This document shows, in pieces, positions 1 through 10,500 of a DNA stretch of 64,000 nt. Under the pieces are notes generated by a model that ran no database searches, was not told the origin of the DNA, and saw only the letters and a list, made by a program, of their open reading frames with translations. Numbering within the stretch: the first letter of the stretch is position 1; each line of letters begins with the position of its first letter. The position numbers and the translations under genes were made by a program. Origin of the DNA: Calliopum simillimum (Eukaryota > Arthropoda > Insecta > Diptera > Lauxaniidae); assembly GCA_951812925.1 (NCBI GenBank), contig OX638369.1, forward strand, positions 60,650,228-60,714,227. Direction: 5' to 3'.

Positions 1-616
1 ACTTTTTCATGAGAATTCAGTAAAACAGTATAATATACCTAAGGTATGTTCTGGGAAAAATTTTTAAGTTAAAAAATAATATTTTTTTTTATTATAAATA
101 TTTCTGCACTTAAGGAATGCATTAAGAGATTAGTTAGTTTTATATGAAAATCGAAAGTTCCAATTAAAAATTGTTAGTGGCAGTTTACAGAACGAAATTT
201 TTCGAACTAACTAAAATAAATTATTCATTTGTGTTGTGGGAAATTTGTGTAAATTCCTGGAAAGCCTGCCTCATTTACTCTATTTAAGTACTCTGCTTTG
301 CTTTTGAAACATATTATTATGTAAAAGGTAGGCACTTAGATGTTAATTTTGTAAGTCACAATTTTTGTGTAAGTATTAATGAAGCAAATTATAAATTCTT
401 TTTTTTTTTTTTTTTGTGCAGTGTTATTTTGAAACAAAATTTTATATCTACAGTAGTGCGCGTGACAAAGTTTTAGGCTGACTGCACACCAAGTAAAACA
501 AAACGTTGCTACATGAGGCAAGAACAACCAATGTTTCGTCTGTGAATGTGAGTTTTAGGATTTCAAAAGAAAAGCCTACACAGCTTTAAGCTTAGATACA
601 GAGCTGGATATATAAC

Positions 617-985
617 AATTTTACCAAAAAAATAAATAAAAAAAAACTAAAAATAAAAACTTAGAAAAAAAACTAAATATAAAAATTAAAAAAAAAATTA
701 AAAAAAAAAAAAATAAAAAAATAAAAAAAAAATAAAAAAAAAATAAAATAAAAAAAAAATAAAATAAAAAAAAATAAAAAAAAATAAAAAAAAAATAAAA
801 AAAAATAAAAGAAATAAAAAAAAATTAAAAGAAAAACAAAAAATTAAAGAACAAATAAAAAAAAAATTAAAAAATTGAAGAAAACAAATTAAAAGAAAAA
901 CAAAAAAATTAAAAGAAAAAACAAAAAAATTAAAGAAAAAACAAAAAAAAATTTTAAAATTGAAGAAAAAAATAATAAAAAATTG
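617..985. repeat. A-rich low-complexity tract
   Basis: The plus strand is almost only A with scattered T, later interspersed with G and C. It reads as short A runs broken by single T residues. Long open frames on either strand here are Lys/Asn or Phe/Leu low-complexity and are not genes. Flanking 1-616 and 986-1610 is AT-rich DNA in which I see no gene. Confidence 0.85.
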
Positions 986-1615
986 CACAAGAAATATCCA
1001 ATTTTTTTACATATAAGATCTACAAATTTAGTGTTAAAGTCAAAAATATAATTAATCAATAATTAATTAATTAATAAATTTCATTCCAGGATGATAAGAT
1101 AATTTAAAATTATTTTAAATGAAGTCATTCAGTGTAGATCCAATTCGAAATTCAGCCCATAAAATATTTTTAAAATAATGACAAACATTGAAATAGACAA
1201 TAAAAAATATATAAAACCCATGCACTGAAAAAAATAAAACATTTCACTAATAAAAATGAAATCAATGACGTTAAGTCAACCAGATTCTTAAAAAATTCTT
1301 TACGAACCAATTGACTTTAAAATTAGTAAAAAAAAAAAATCTGATATGAATATATATTTACGTATGAACAAAGGACAGGGGAATGATTTTTTTTTCTGAA
1401 ATGCACCAATTTTTATAAATGCCATGAACACGAGCGCTGAGTGAAAGAACAATATGCACGCAATCCGAATGGTGTGTACACAATGAGAGTATGAATGAGA
1501 TAAAAGATTTGCATTCGTTAAAATAGAACATACTCAAACCAACAACAACAAGAAATGATCGATCATACGAACGACAAAGCACGATTGCATTGACCCAAAC
1601 ATAATCATTGCTGAC

Positions 1616-2548
1616 CTGTTTGTTGGCGAAACTGTTGCCGAAGCGCTTGCCGAAGAATATACTGGAAATACCAACGCGGTAGCGGTGATTGCGGGTGAAG
1701 TGCACCCCCCTCTATCCTCATCAGGGCTGGTGCGTTGTGAATGTTGACGACTAACGTTTGGTAACGGTAAACGTTGAATAGCTGCACTGAGGGCAGGATC
1801 ATAGCTGAAGCTAAGTTTAGTTGTATCGCTTGCATCGTGTGCGCCCATTTGCGGGGCGCTTGCCAGCGCCTCTGGTGAACCACAATAAAATGGCGAGTAC
1901 GCCGTGGGGCTGGCACTGAATGCTACAGCAGCATGACGAATGGGTGACATCATCTGAGGCGTTTGCATGCCTCCACTACCCGTGGACTGCGACGGTGGCG
2001 CCATATGCTGGGGGCTATTCCCTGCGCTTATGGGTATCGGAATGGAATGACCTAAGTTGGCTGCATAAGTTGTTGGTGAAAACTGATCTGTAGCCTCATC
2101 ATTTTCATCGCCATCGTCGTCATTGTCTTCACCGACATTATCGCGGTCTACTATGCCCTCTGAAGCTTCTTGAAATTCATCGCTAAGGCCTAGTGAGCTT
2201 TCTCTGGTAGTGCAATTAGAGGCAGCTGTATTGACTGGCAAACGGAAGCGTTCATCTCCGAGCGCCAGGTTGGTGAAAATGTTGGTGGACCCAATAGAGC
2301 GACCCGGTGTGTTATTTTGCTGCCACTGTGAATCGTCGGCACAGAACGAGACACGTCCTGAGGCTGTTTGCGTGTAGTAAAGTACTGGGCTGACATCACT
2401 ACCGCTCATTTGATTGGGACTCAGTGTTGCAAAGTTGGCATTGCTGGCGTTCAAAAAATTTGATACAGCGGGCGAAATGTGTGGAGTACTGAAAGCCCGC
2501 TTACGATTGCTGCTGGATGATATCAAATTTTGTAACAAACGGGACGTC
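1616..2548 (-). CDS. Ser/Pro/Thr-rich host exon (gene unidentified)
   Basis: One frame stays open for about 310 codons on the minus strand, and the composition is clearly protein-like. The N-terminal part has a basic stretch (SSSSNRKRAF) followed by STPHISPAVSNFLN. The middle is polar and carries an acidic run rich in Asp/Glu/Asn, then a Pro/Ser/Gln/Met-rich segment; the C-terminal part has SPTAYSPFYCGSPEA and many Ser-Pro pairs. GC content is far above the surroundings. A likely 3' splice site (CACCACAG) precedes the exon at about 2549, and a likely 5' splice site (ACAG/GTCAGC) follows it at about 1616. The phases fit: 1 nt, 310 codons, then 2 nt. The frame also stays open upstream of 2548 (a Pro/His-rich run), so the 5' boundary could lie further out, and no ATG near 2548 is required. 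No known domain is visible; I would guess a disordered part of a regulatory protein but cannot name the gene. No partner exons were recognised in the window, so introns are probably long. Confidence 0.6.
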
Positions 2549-3528
2549 CTGTGGTGTATTATTGGTGGTGGTGTGTAGTGAGCAGGTGGTTGACGTAGAA
2601 GAAATTTTTAAATTAAAAAAAGTGGAAGAGAAGAAGAAAATTTTCCAATTAAAAATAAAATTCAAAAATATCCAGGGAAAAAATTTTAATTTTAATTTGA
2701 AGAAAGGATTTTGATTAAATGTGATGAAGAAATTTTAAGAAAGGTTGGGAATTTTTATGAACATAAAGTGCAATGGTAGGTACTCATATTCTAATTGATT
2801 TCAATTTGAAAAACAAATTCCTAGAAGACAAGCGATCCAAATTAAAATTAAATTTTCCTTGTAGCAAATTAATTGGCTCATTTCAAGCTTGGGGGTCGTC
2901 AGTCTTTATAACCACAATGACAGAAAGAAAAAAAAATGTCATTGACACAATAGCAAGGCTCTTTATACATTTTCCTCTAATTGGCATCGCATGCAATTGT
3001 AAAATATGCTTGGCATTCGTCCTTGTTCGTAGGATATGTCATTCAAGCGGCGCACCACTAAATTGCTTTGCTTTTAGGAGGGAGGGGGCGGAGGGCTTTT
3101 CTAAGTGAGATTGTATATGACCGAAATGACAATTATGTGTTTTTGTTAGCAGAGTTAAAAATATTTCTTGGAAATGTAATATATATACGTGTGTAGGAAC
3201 TGGTGACGTAAGATTTCATGGAGCTTACAAGTTGACATTTTCCATTACCATGTTGCTTGCATAAAATTTTAAAAGTTCTTCTTAAACTTTCAGTTTTCAA
3301 GTATACTAAAGTCAACAAAAACCATTTTATATAAAATTTTTGTTAAAATTACACACATCTGCAAACTAACAAAATTCTTCTATGTATATTCTCAAATTTT
3401 ATAGGCAATTATGGGGGCTTGGGATCTCCTATTAAAGTATCCGAAAATGGTTTTTATCTTACACGCCAAGACGTCTAGGACATACATTTTAAAATACCGT
3501 GTTTTTATGTCATTTTACTCGGTTTGTG

Positions 3529-3567
<39 letters not shown>

Positions 3568-3649
3568 TTAGCCATGTTAGAAGCATTGAATATGTATCTA
3601 CTTTAATTATTAAGATAAAAAAAAAAATAAAAATAAAATGATGATTGAA
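2549..3649. other. AT-rich non-coding stretch, probable intron
   Basis: Contains several short open frames without protein-like composition, and a T run near 3536-3562. If the splice sites of the neighbouring minus-strand exon are right, this is its upstream intron. I see no other feature. Confidence 0.4.
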
Positions 3650-4020
3650 CATTTTCCATTTATTACGATTTGTTTAGCCTAATTGGCATCATTATAACTT
3701 GTCTGTCCTTTTGAGGCCTTCTGTATGAATCTCAACCAATTATAAAAATATGAGTGTTTTACTTAGTATTTTCCGACTTTTATTGGGATTTGCCAGATGG
3801 TTCACAACCGAGCCCTTTTTTTGGAAGAGCCAAAACTCACGTCCTTAGAAAATTGGCCATAGAGAGTTGAATTTTTATCAAAACGCTAATCTGTCTGCAA
3901 AAAAAAGTTGCATTTTAAGTTACCTTTCCAACGGGTATTTGAAATTATTCGATATCTTTATTTTGTGAAAATTTAGAGCCCAAAAACAAAACCCGGTTCA
4001 CAACCGAGCCCTCTCCCCTA
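3650..4020 (+). mobile_element. Truncated copy of the 'GAGGGCTCGG' TIR element
   Basis: From about 3660 to 4019 the sequence matches 52915-53270, including the segment around TTGGGATTTGCCAGATGGTT and the end CCGAGCCCTCTCCCC. The left inverted terminus seen in the complete copy (52617-53270) is missing here, so this copy is 5'-truncated. No coding capacity is seen. The match was found by eye; identity is high but was not computed. Confidence 0.7.
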
Positions 4021-5075
4021 CCTTCAAAAATCTGGCACAGCATTTTGCAATACAATTTAATAGAAATTTAAAAAAAAAAAAAAAAAAACTAAGCAAAAAC
4101 TTAATATAAAATAAGAATTATTTATAATTAAACGCAGTGCAAACGTGCTGCTGCAGTTCACTTTTGCATCGCAATGATTGTAAAACAACAGCAATAAAAA
4201 AAAAATGAAAAGAAAAACTCGTAAAGCGGCTGCGATTGCGCAACATTTTCACTCGTTCTGCTCCAGTTACGTGCGTGATTTTCCACATTAAAAATAAAAA
4301 AACAAATCGTTTACTGAAAGAAAGCATAAAAATGATACGAAATGCAGACATATGGCAGCTGGCTCCGTTTTGAATAGAGGCCGATGCATAAATACGCGGG
4401 CAACAACCGCAACAACGACGACGGTCAAATGCGGCAACCAACGGCAGCATCAAACTGTGTCAACGAACGAAACTTCCTGTGTGCGCGCGTGTTATGACTT
4501 TCTGCCTCCGTTGCTGCTGCTTTTGTTGTTACTCCATCCACCGCCTCCTCCTTTTATGGGGAAAATGCATTTTCACATTTTCACATCAGACAAAATTGGT
4601 AGCATAAATAAAACATCAACATAAAAGTTAACGTTTTCTTTTTCATTTCAATTGCATCGTTTGTTTTTCTTTTTATGGCATCACGGATGAAAATATCAAT
4701 TCTTCTTCTTCTTTGTCCGATTTTCGCTCTGTTTACGTTTTTTCCAAGTTGTTGCTTTTCGGTTTTCGTATCAAAAGAAAACAAGTCCGGCAGCTCACTT
4801 AACAATTGAAAATTCTATTTTTGACGAAAACCTCCATTATTTAACTCAATAAATTAAAGTCTAAGCTACAACATTAAGATCCTAAGTTTTTAGAATATTG
4901 TACCACCCCTAGTGTTTTCCGATGCAAATTTTTATGACAGTTAAAAAGTTTGACATTTTTAAGGGTAAGTTTCTTCCGACCTCAGCTTTTAGTTCGCATT
5001 GTGTTTTATTCACTTGAAGAATTCAATTCGTAGAAAAAATGTTACTTTACGATTTTCGAGTAAGTTTATCATAAC
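4021..5075. other. Non-coding stretch, no gene seen
   Basis: AT-rich, with a GC-richer CAA/GCA-type island near 4370-4560 that gives short open frames on both strands. This is typical of fly intronic DNA. I see no domain, TIR or RNA gene. Confidence 0.4.
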
Positions 5076-5079
5076 AAGG

Positions 5080-5325
5080 GTGTATCGGATCCACTGAAAA
5101 AGGGTTTTGGCGTCGAAACACCATCCAAGAAGACGACCCAAGGTCGCACAAAATCAGCAGTTGTGTTGAAGAAGATCGTCATGTGACTCATTGGGAAATC
5201 GAGCAGTGTCTAGGCATTAGTATGATTAGCAAACAAAAATCTTGCATGAACATTTAGTGGTGCGGAAGCTATGCGCGAGTTTGACCCCACATAAATTCGA
5301 ATGATGCCGCCATTTGTTTGTCACA
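5080..5325 (+). pseudogene. Mariner transposase relic (HTH region)
   Basis: A decayed fragment of a mariner (Tc1/mariner superfamily) transposase, the DNA cut-and-paste enzyme. Plus-strand translation across two frames gives IQEDDPRS, then EEDRHVTHWEIEQCLGIS, and after a frameshift ILHEHLVVRKLCA. This order is the second helix-turn-helix region just before the catalytic domain of SETMAR-type mariners. A stop follows the first block and the second block needs a +1 shift. The catalytic aspartates are absent, so it is only a fossil of part of a gene. It sits next to the DINE-like fragment at 5388. Confidence 0.75.
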
Positions 5326-5387
5326 AGTTTTCGATAAATTGAAAGAAACACCAACCCAACAAATTATTCTGTACAGAGACAAGTAAA

Positions 5388-5410
5388 ATGATTTTAACGC
5401 TGATCAAGAA
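5388..5410 (-). mobile_element. DINE-like element, part left of nested MITE
   Basis: GCTGATCAAGAATATAT matches the conserved core that follows the microsatellite in the DINE-like copies at 58.7 and 63.4 kb, in reverse orientation. The same element resumes at 6128 after the inserted TIR element. Confidence 0.6.
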
Positions 5411-6127
5411 TATATCGATACCTTAGAGCGCTATAGTCCTATCTCCATTTTTCCAATTGTTGGGAAATGCAAAAAGAAGATTTCAAACAGTGGTTATTTA
5501 GGATTGGCTGCTATTTTAATATAACGATAAATGCAATAATTTTACCCATGGTATATTTTAACATAATTTAATGTTTTTAGCCAATTTTATTAATGTCTAA
5601 CGAAATCCCAGCCAATTTATAGTATGTTATTACTTTTGCCCTTATATAAAATTCCACTACTATTCAAAAAAAACGACGTATTAAGTACATTTTTTGAATT
5701 TTTTCCACTAAAATGTCGTAAAAAGTCATGAAACGCGTATAAAACACGAAAAAAACGAATTTTTTTTTTTTTTTTTAATTTTTGGTTTCAACAAACATAA
5801 GTGGAGCCTTGGGTGTAACCAAATTTGTTAACCAAAATGTCGCAAAAAGTCATGAAACGCTAAGAAAACGCGAGAAAACGAAGAATTTTTTTTAAAAATA
5901 TGACTTATTTGAATATTCAGTGGAGATAGGACAGTAGCGCTCTTGAAAAAATTACAGTTTGGAGATAGGATTTTTCTTAATTGTCGAATATTTTGGTATT
6001 TTAGGGGTATTTTGACATCACACAGTTTTCCACTCGGTAAAGAAGCCCACAATGATGCCATAACTGCAAAAATCTCAAAATCGCAAAATGTGGAGATAGG
6101 ACTATAGCGCTCTAAGGTATCGATATA
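5411..6127. mobile_element. 717 bp TIR element (family A, copy 1)
   Basis: Bounded by 37 bp perfect inverted repeats, 5411-5447 and 6091-6127, containing GATACCTTAGAGCGCTATAG and its complement. A second copy lies at about 21383-23265. No transposase is visible; the open frame on the minus strand lacks motifs and is interrupted in copy 2. It has inserted into the TA-rich core of a DINE-like element, so the target duplication cannot be read because the site is a TA repeat. This is a non-autonomous DNA transposon; the superfamily is undetermined. Confidence 0.85.
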
Positions 6128-6212
6128 TACTTTTCCATGCCTGCCACGCCTTCTTCTCTGCGTTACAAACGAAAGGACAAAGTGAATATACCCTGGGTGT
6201 AGGGTATAAAAA
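6128..6212 (-). mobile_element. DINE-like element, 5' terminal part
   Basis: Reading on the minus strand: TATACCCTACACCCAGGGTA, then the TTCACTTTGTCC and GTAACGCAGAG blocks, then the GGCGTGGCAGG block. This is the 5' end shared with the full copy at 58621. The terminal stem TATACCCT/AGGGTATA is visible. The copy continues left of the nested element at 5388-5410 and is truncated there. Confidence 0.8.
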
Positions 6213-6343
6213 AAAAATGTCTGCCGTAAATAATGCATTTTCATTTCTTTATGGTCAATTTTCAAAGCTAAGGGTACCACTTGGTCGAAAATAGTCAAAA
6301 TCAATAGCACCGTTGAGATTTATATGAAGATTTAAAATAAATG

Positions 6344-6795
6344 CTTAAAGCCGGTTTATTCGCAAGAAGCAAATCTTTTGATTCACTTTTTCATCTTATC
6401 CCACTCAAAACAAGTTAACGAACAAAACCTCATCGAAAATTTTCAGTGCCAATATTTCGAGGTTGATTTAATATTGATAACTTAAACGTACAAAGAAAAA
6501 GGGCGCTTAAGCTCGGTTTATTCACAATAAGGAATTGTTTCGATTTAATTTTCTAATTTTTTTCGGCTCTGGACAAATTAATGAACGAAACCTCATCAAA
6601 AAAAATTTAATTTCCAAGACTTCGAGGTTACTTTAATATAAGTAATTCAAACATGCCTCGAAAAAAGGGACTTAAGCCCAGTTAATTCGCAAGAAGGAGG
6701 AGTCGGGATTTTAAATTTCAAATTTTCCAACTCAGGAGAAGTAAACGAACAAAACTTCATCAAAAATACATCAGTGACTCTACTTTGAGGTTGTC
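6344..6795 (+). repeat. 164 bp tandem repeat, about 2.75 units
   Basis: Three successive units begin at about 6344, 6506 and 6671 with variants of CTTAAGCCCGGTTTATTCGC. Each continues through a block like GTTAACGAACAAAACCTCAT and TTCGAGGTTGATTTAATAT. Units are diverged by scattered substitutions; the last one is incomplete. I do not recognise it. It could be a short satellite or the tandem interior of an unknown element. Confidence 0.8.
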
Positions 6796-8590
6796 CCTAC
6801 GTTCCCGGAAAGTTTTCGACATTCTAGCATATTTGAGTTTTATCATAATTTTTCAAATTCTTTAAGATTTTCTGACATTCTCAACATTTTTAGCTATTTT
6901 TATTGAAATATTTTTTAACGGTTATCAACATTTATTGCATTTTCCAAACTTTTCAATGTTTTTCGACTTTTTTATACCTATGTAAGTACAGATATGGGCA
7001 AATCCCAAAAACTTTTAACATTTTGACTTTCCAGCGTAATTTCTTTGACTTTTCCATTTTTTACTTTTCGAAATTGATCTTTGTCGGTATAAGTATTTTG
7101 ATTTTCACCAACTACATCTATAAAATTTTATGGCGTTATTTTTCTCAATGTTTTATCTTTTATCAGCAACTATTTCCAAAAAAGAAAGGGATAGTTCAAA
7201 AACAAACTAAATCTTAAAGATTATTTACGAAAAGTTGCGTATGTATGTGGCATCAAAAGCAATTTTCCAGCAAAAACAAAAACTCATTACAAAACAAAAC
7301 AAAAAGGGAAAAAGATTTTTCACAAACACAAAAAAAAATCTGATGTCAGTTTTGCTGTCGATTTTGCATAAGTTTCATAGCAACAACGTTGCGCTGTAGT
7401 TTCCTTTGTATTGTTGTTGTTGTTGTTGTTGGTGGTGGTGTTTCATTGCAACTGTTGCACGTTGCTGCAGTGTTTCATGTTGTCAGCTTTTCCTCTATTT
7501 TTCATGTTGCCATCATTAAAATATAACAACAACAACAACAGTAAATGTAATTTAAAGTTTTTGGCGCGCTTTTGCTTTCAACTAAATTGTTGTTGTTTGT
7601 TGCAATGTTTGCACTCCCTGCATACGTTGTTGGTGCTGTTGTTGTTGATAGCTGCCACCTGAATGTAAACAATTTTTCAAGGAAATAAAGTTTTCCGCTC
7701 GCTGAGTTGTCATCATGGATTTTCGTGTATTTTTTTTTTTTTTTTTTGTGCTGTTGGTGTTTCTGTTGTTGCTGCTACTGTTGCTGGTAATTGGGTGAAT
7801 GGATCGCAGCAAAATTAGCTGGTGAATTTGGTTTTTTGTTGTAGCTGCATGGAATGACTGTCTTGTGTATGTACTTACATCGCTCGAGTTTTCCACAAAA
7901 TTTAATTCAACACGAATTAGCAATAAAAACCCATAATCAAAAACAACAAAAAAAAATCTCGAATTAACTTCAAAAATTTGGCATCTATCTGTGAGATACT
8001 TTCAAGCACAGCAATTCTTGTAACTGCGCTTTGATAATCACACGCTTTAGTTACCCCAACCAGCACCATGTTGCATTGCTACAGAGTAACGACAACAATA
8101 TGTAGTTGTTGCAATATTTATTGCTCATTTCACTCGTCATGTTGCAGCTACTGTTGCAGTTTTTATTGCTTTTGGTGGTTTGTTGTTATTTCTGGTTAAA
8201 TGGCATTTACTGCTTTTCATGTTTTTCTTAACCCATTTTTGACAGAATTGATTTATTTAAGACAAAACTGTGAGAAATTTGAAACAATCGTCAAGTAAAA
8301 TGGAAGACACATGATAATGTGTTAAATTTTCACACATTTGATTGTCCTAACTGGTAAGGCTGCTGTGTTCTTTCATTAGATCATAGATCATCATATATAC
8401 TTACATATGTATATTATTAGAGGTGTTTTAAGAATGTATGGAGATCCTTAGTAACAACATTTTGATACTTGACATCCCTCAATTTTGTGAGGTTGGAAAA
8501 AAAATGAGTTTGCAAAAAAAATGTTGGGGGTGGGGTGAGGTAAAGGTTGGCGCATCGAGGTCAAAGGTGAGAGAAAAAGAAAAAAAATTT
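6796..8590. other. Non-coding stretch with GTT/CAA simple repeats
   Basis: AT-rich DNA. TTG/GTT and CAA trinucleotide runs near 7410-7440, 7528-7545 and 7585-7650, and T runs near 7732-7747, produce artefactual Leu/Asn frames on both strands. I see no gene, TIR or RNA feature. Confidence 0.5.
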
Positions 8591-8599
8591 ACATACAGC

Positions 8600-9575
8600 C
8601 CTACAAATGTTTAGGGGTCACCTATAGAGGGGTCAAATATATGACCGACCTACATTATTTTTCCCCCACCAACATTTTTACCAAGCATACTTACCCCCTA
8701 TCTCTAACTCCTAAGGGGGCTCCCATACAAAATTGACATTTTTAAGGAAATCGACCCCCACCACTCCCTGGGTGCCCCTAGAAGGGTCTTATGTGTGACT
8801 GGTCCCTAAATCGTCAAATAGGCCCATTACTGCCTAGAAATCACTCCTAGAGGAGTCAAATATAAGAACGACCCCATTAGCCCCCCCTCCAAAGTTTTTT
8901 CTCAGCATACCTACCCCCTATTTCTAATCCTTAAGGGGGCTCTCATAAAAAGTAACTGTTTTTATATAAAATGCCCCCACTGCCCTAACTGGCCCACGGA
9001 TACCCATAGAAGGGTCAAATGTATGACCGACCCCCATTATTTTTTCGCGACCTATATTTTCCCCCCACATACTTACCCCCTACTTTCAACCCTGAAAGGG
9101 GCTGCCATACAATTTTTTTTTTTTTTATAAATTTTCCTAGAAATAACGGGGGTCGGTCATACATTTGACCCTTCTAGGGGTACCCGTGGGCCAGTTATGG
9201 ATGGGAGCCCCCTTAATGATTGAAAATAAGGGGTGGGTAAGCTGTGAAACTTTAGAGGGGGGATAATGGGGGTCAGTCTTATATTTGACTCCTCTAGGAG
9301 AGACTCCTGGGCAGTTATGGGCCTATTTGACGATTTCCTTTCCATATTTTTAATGTCTTTGACGTGAGTTTTGTATAGGAGTCCCCTAAAGAGTCAGGGA
9401 TAGAGGATAAGTATGTTAGGAAAAAATGTTGGGGAAAAAAAAAATATTAGGGACCAGTCATACATTAGACCCTTCTAGGGGCACCCAGGGAGTGGTGGGG
9501 GTCGATTTCCTTAAAATGTCAATTTTGTATGGGAGCCCCCTTAGGAGTTAGAGATAGTGGGTAAGTATGCTTGAC
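8600..9575. repeat. GC-rich inverted array of ~200 bp modules
   Basis: A GC-rich island in AT-rich DNA. Modules carry CCTAGAAGGGTCAAATGTAT, GACCGACCCCCATTATTTTT, CATACTTACCCCCTA and CTAAGGGGGCTCCCATACAA. They occur in one orientation from about 8600 to 9100 and in the opposite orientation from about 9140 to 9575, with a T run in between. One pair, 8746-8786 and 9470-9510, is a perfect 41 bp inverted match. No coding sequence or recognised transposase is seen. Confidence 0.8.
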
Positions 9576-10144
9576 GGGAAATTTACCAAATTTTCAGTGT
9601 TTACTCTTAAATTGTAATTCGCATGGACTCTAACAGAATAAAAACCAGATCTTTCAAAAAATATTTTTAAAACTTTATAACAATAGAGATGTCTTAGTGG
9701 AAGAACTCCAAGCAATTTGAACAGATCAAAACTAGACGTGAAACGATTAGCTTTACATATAATTCTTATTGCGTGTTTTTGTTTAATAAGTAAAGGTTAA
9801 ATTTTATTTGAATAAGCGCCCCATCATGATAGCACATACTGCAATTTCGATTTAAGCAGACCATCATAAACAACTTTTAAAATAGACTGATTGCAACAGA
9901 GACTAAGATATATTTGTCTCACCACTTTATTTGCATAAAGTTTAAGGTATTTTGTATGTTCTTTCCAATTTATCAGTTTTTTAAAAATCAAAATGGCGAA
10001 TCCAATATGACGGACAAAAAAATTAAAAACTTATCGGATTCGCTTAAAACTGGTTGCTCGGGGGTTTTCGGGGTCGCTAATTAAGAATCTAGTATCAGTT
10101 TTTGAAAATTCAATATGGCGGATCCAATATGTGATACTTAATAT

Positions 10145-10500
10145 GTGAACCCTTTGTGTAACGAGTTGACGAGTGTTTTGAAAAACGTGTTTTGCCATTT
10201 GTATGGGGAAAGATTGTATGGGGAATCAATCATTGTGCGTGTGTCTGAAGCATTATCGCTCAGAAGCAATACAGTCAATGGAGCTGAAAATTTGCCAGTA
10301 AGTAAGCTCAGGTATGAGAAATGTTTTTATGCAATTAAGGTTTCCAAAGGTCACCCGAAGGTTTTATAGTCAAAACGAAGAATATCCAGGTATACTAGAG
10401 GAAAAACATCTATGGCGGGCTATAAACAAGCCTTAATTGAATGTTTCCTGAGACACGCCAAGGTCTCCCGAAGGATTAATAGTTAAAACTACAATATGTA
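10145..10500 (-). repeat. 122 bp satellite family, outlying copy
   Basis: Blocks such as GGTATACTAGAGGAAAAACA, CTATGGCGGGCTAT and AAGGTCACCCGAAGG match, in reverse complement, the tandem units at 55812-56240. About one and a half diverged units are present, preceded by flanking sequence that also resembles 56260-56340. So the same composite repeat, not only the unit, is dispersed. Confidence 0.7.

Noticed and set aside
698..988. Long Phe-rich open frame on the minus strand
   Set aside because: Pure translation of an A-rich tract; no protein-like composition.
1358..1916. Alternative minus-strand frames overlapping the host exon
   Set aside because: They are shifted shadows of the Ser/Pro-rich frame, which has better composition and splice phase.
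5828..6310. 160-codon minus-strand frame as a gene
   Set aside because: It lies across the family A element and DINE-like border, lacks motifs, and is broken in copy 2.
8600..9575. CRISPR-like array
   Set aside because: Units are long, diverged and inverted, without short identical repeats and unique spacers; the context is eukaryotic.
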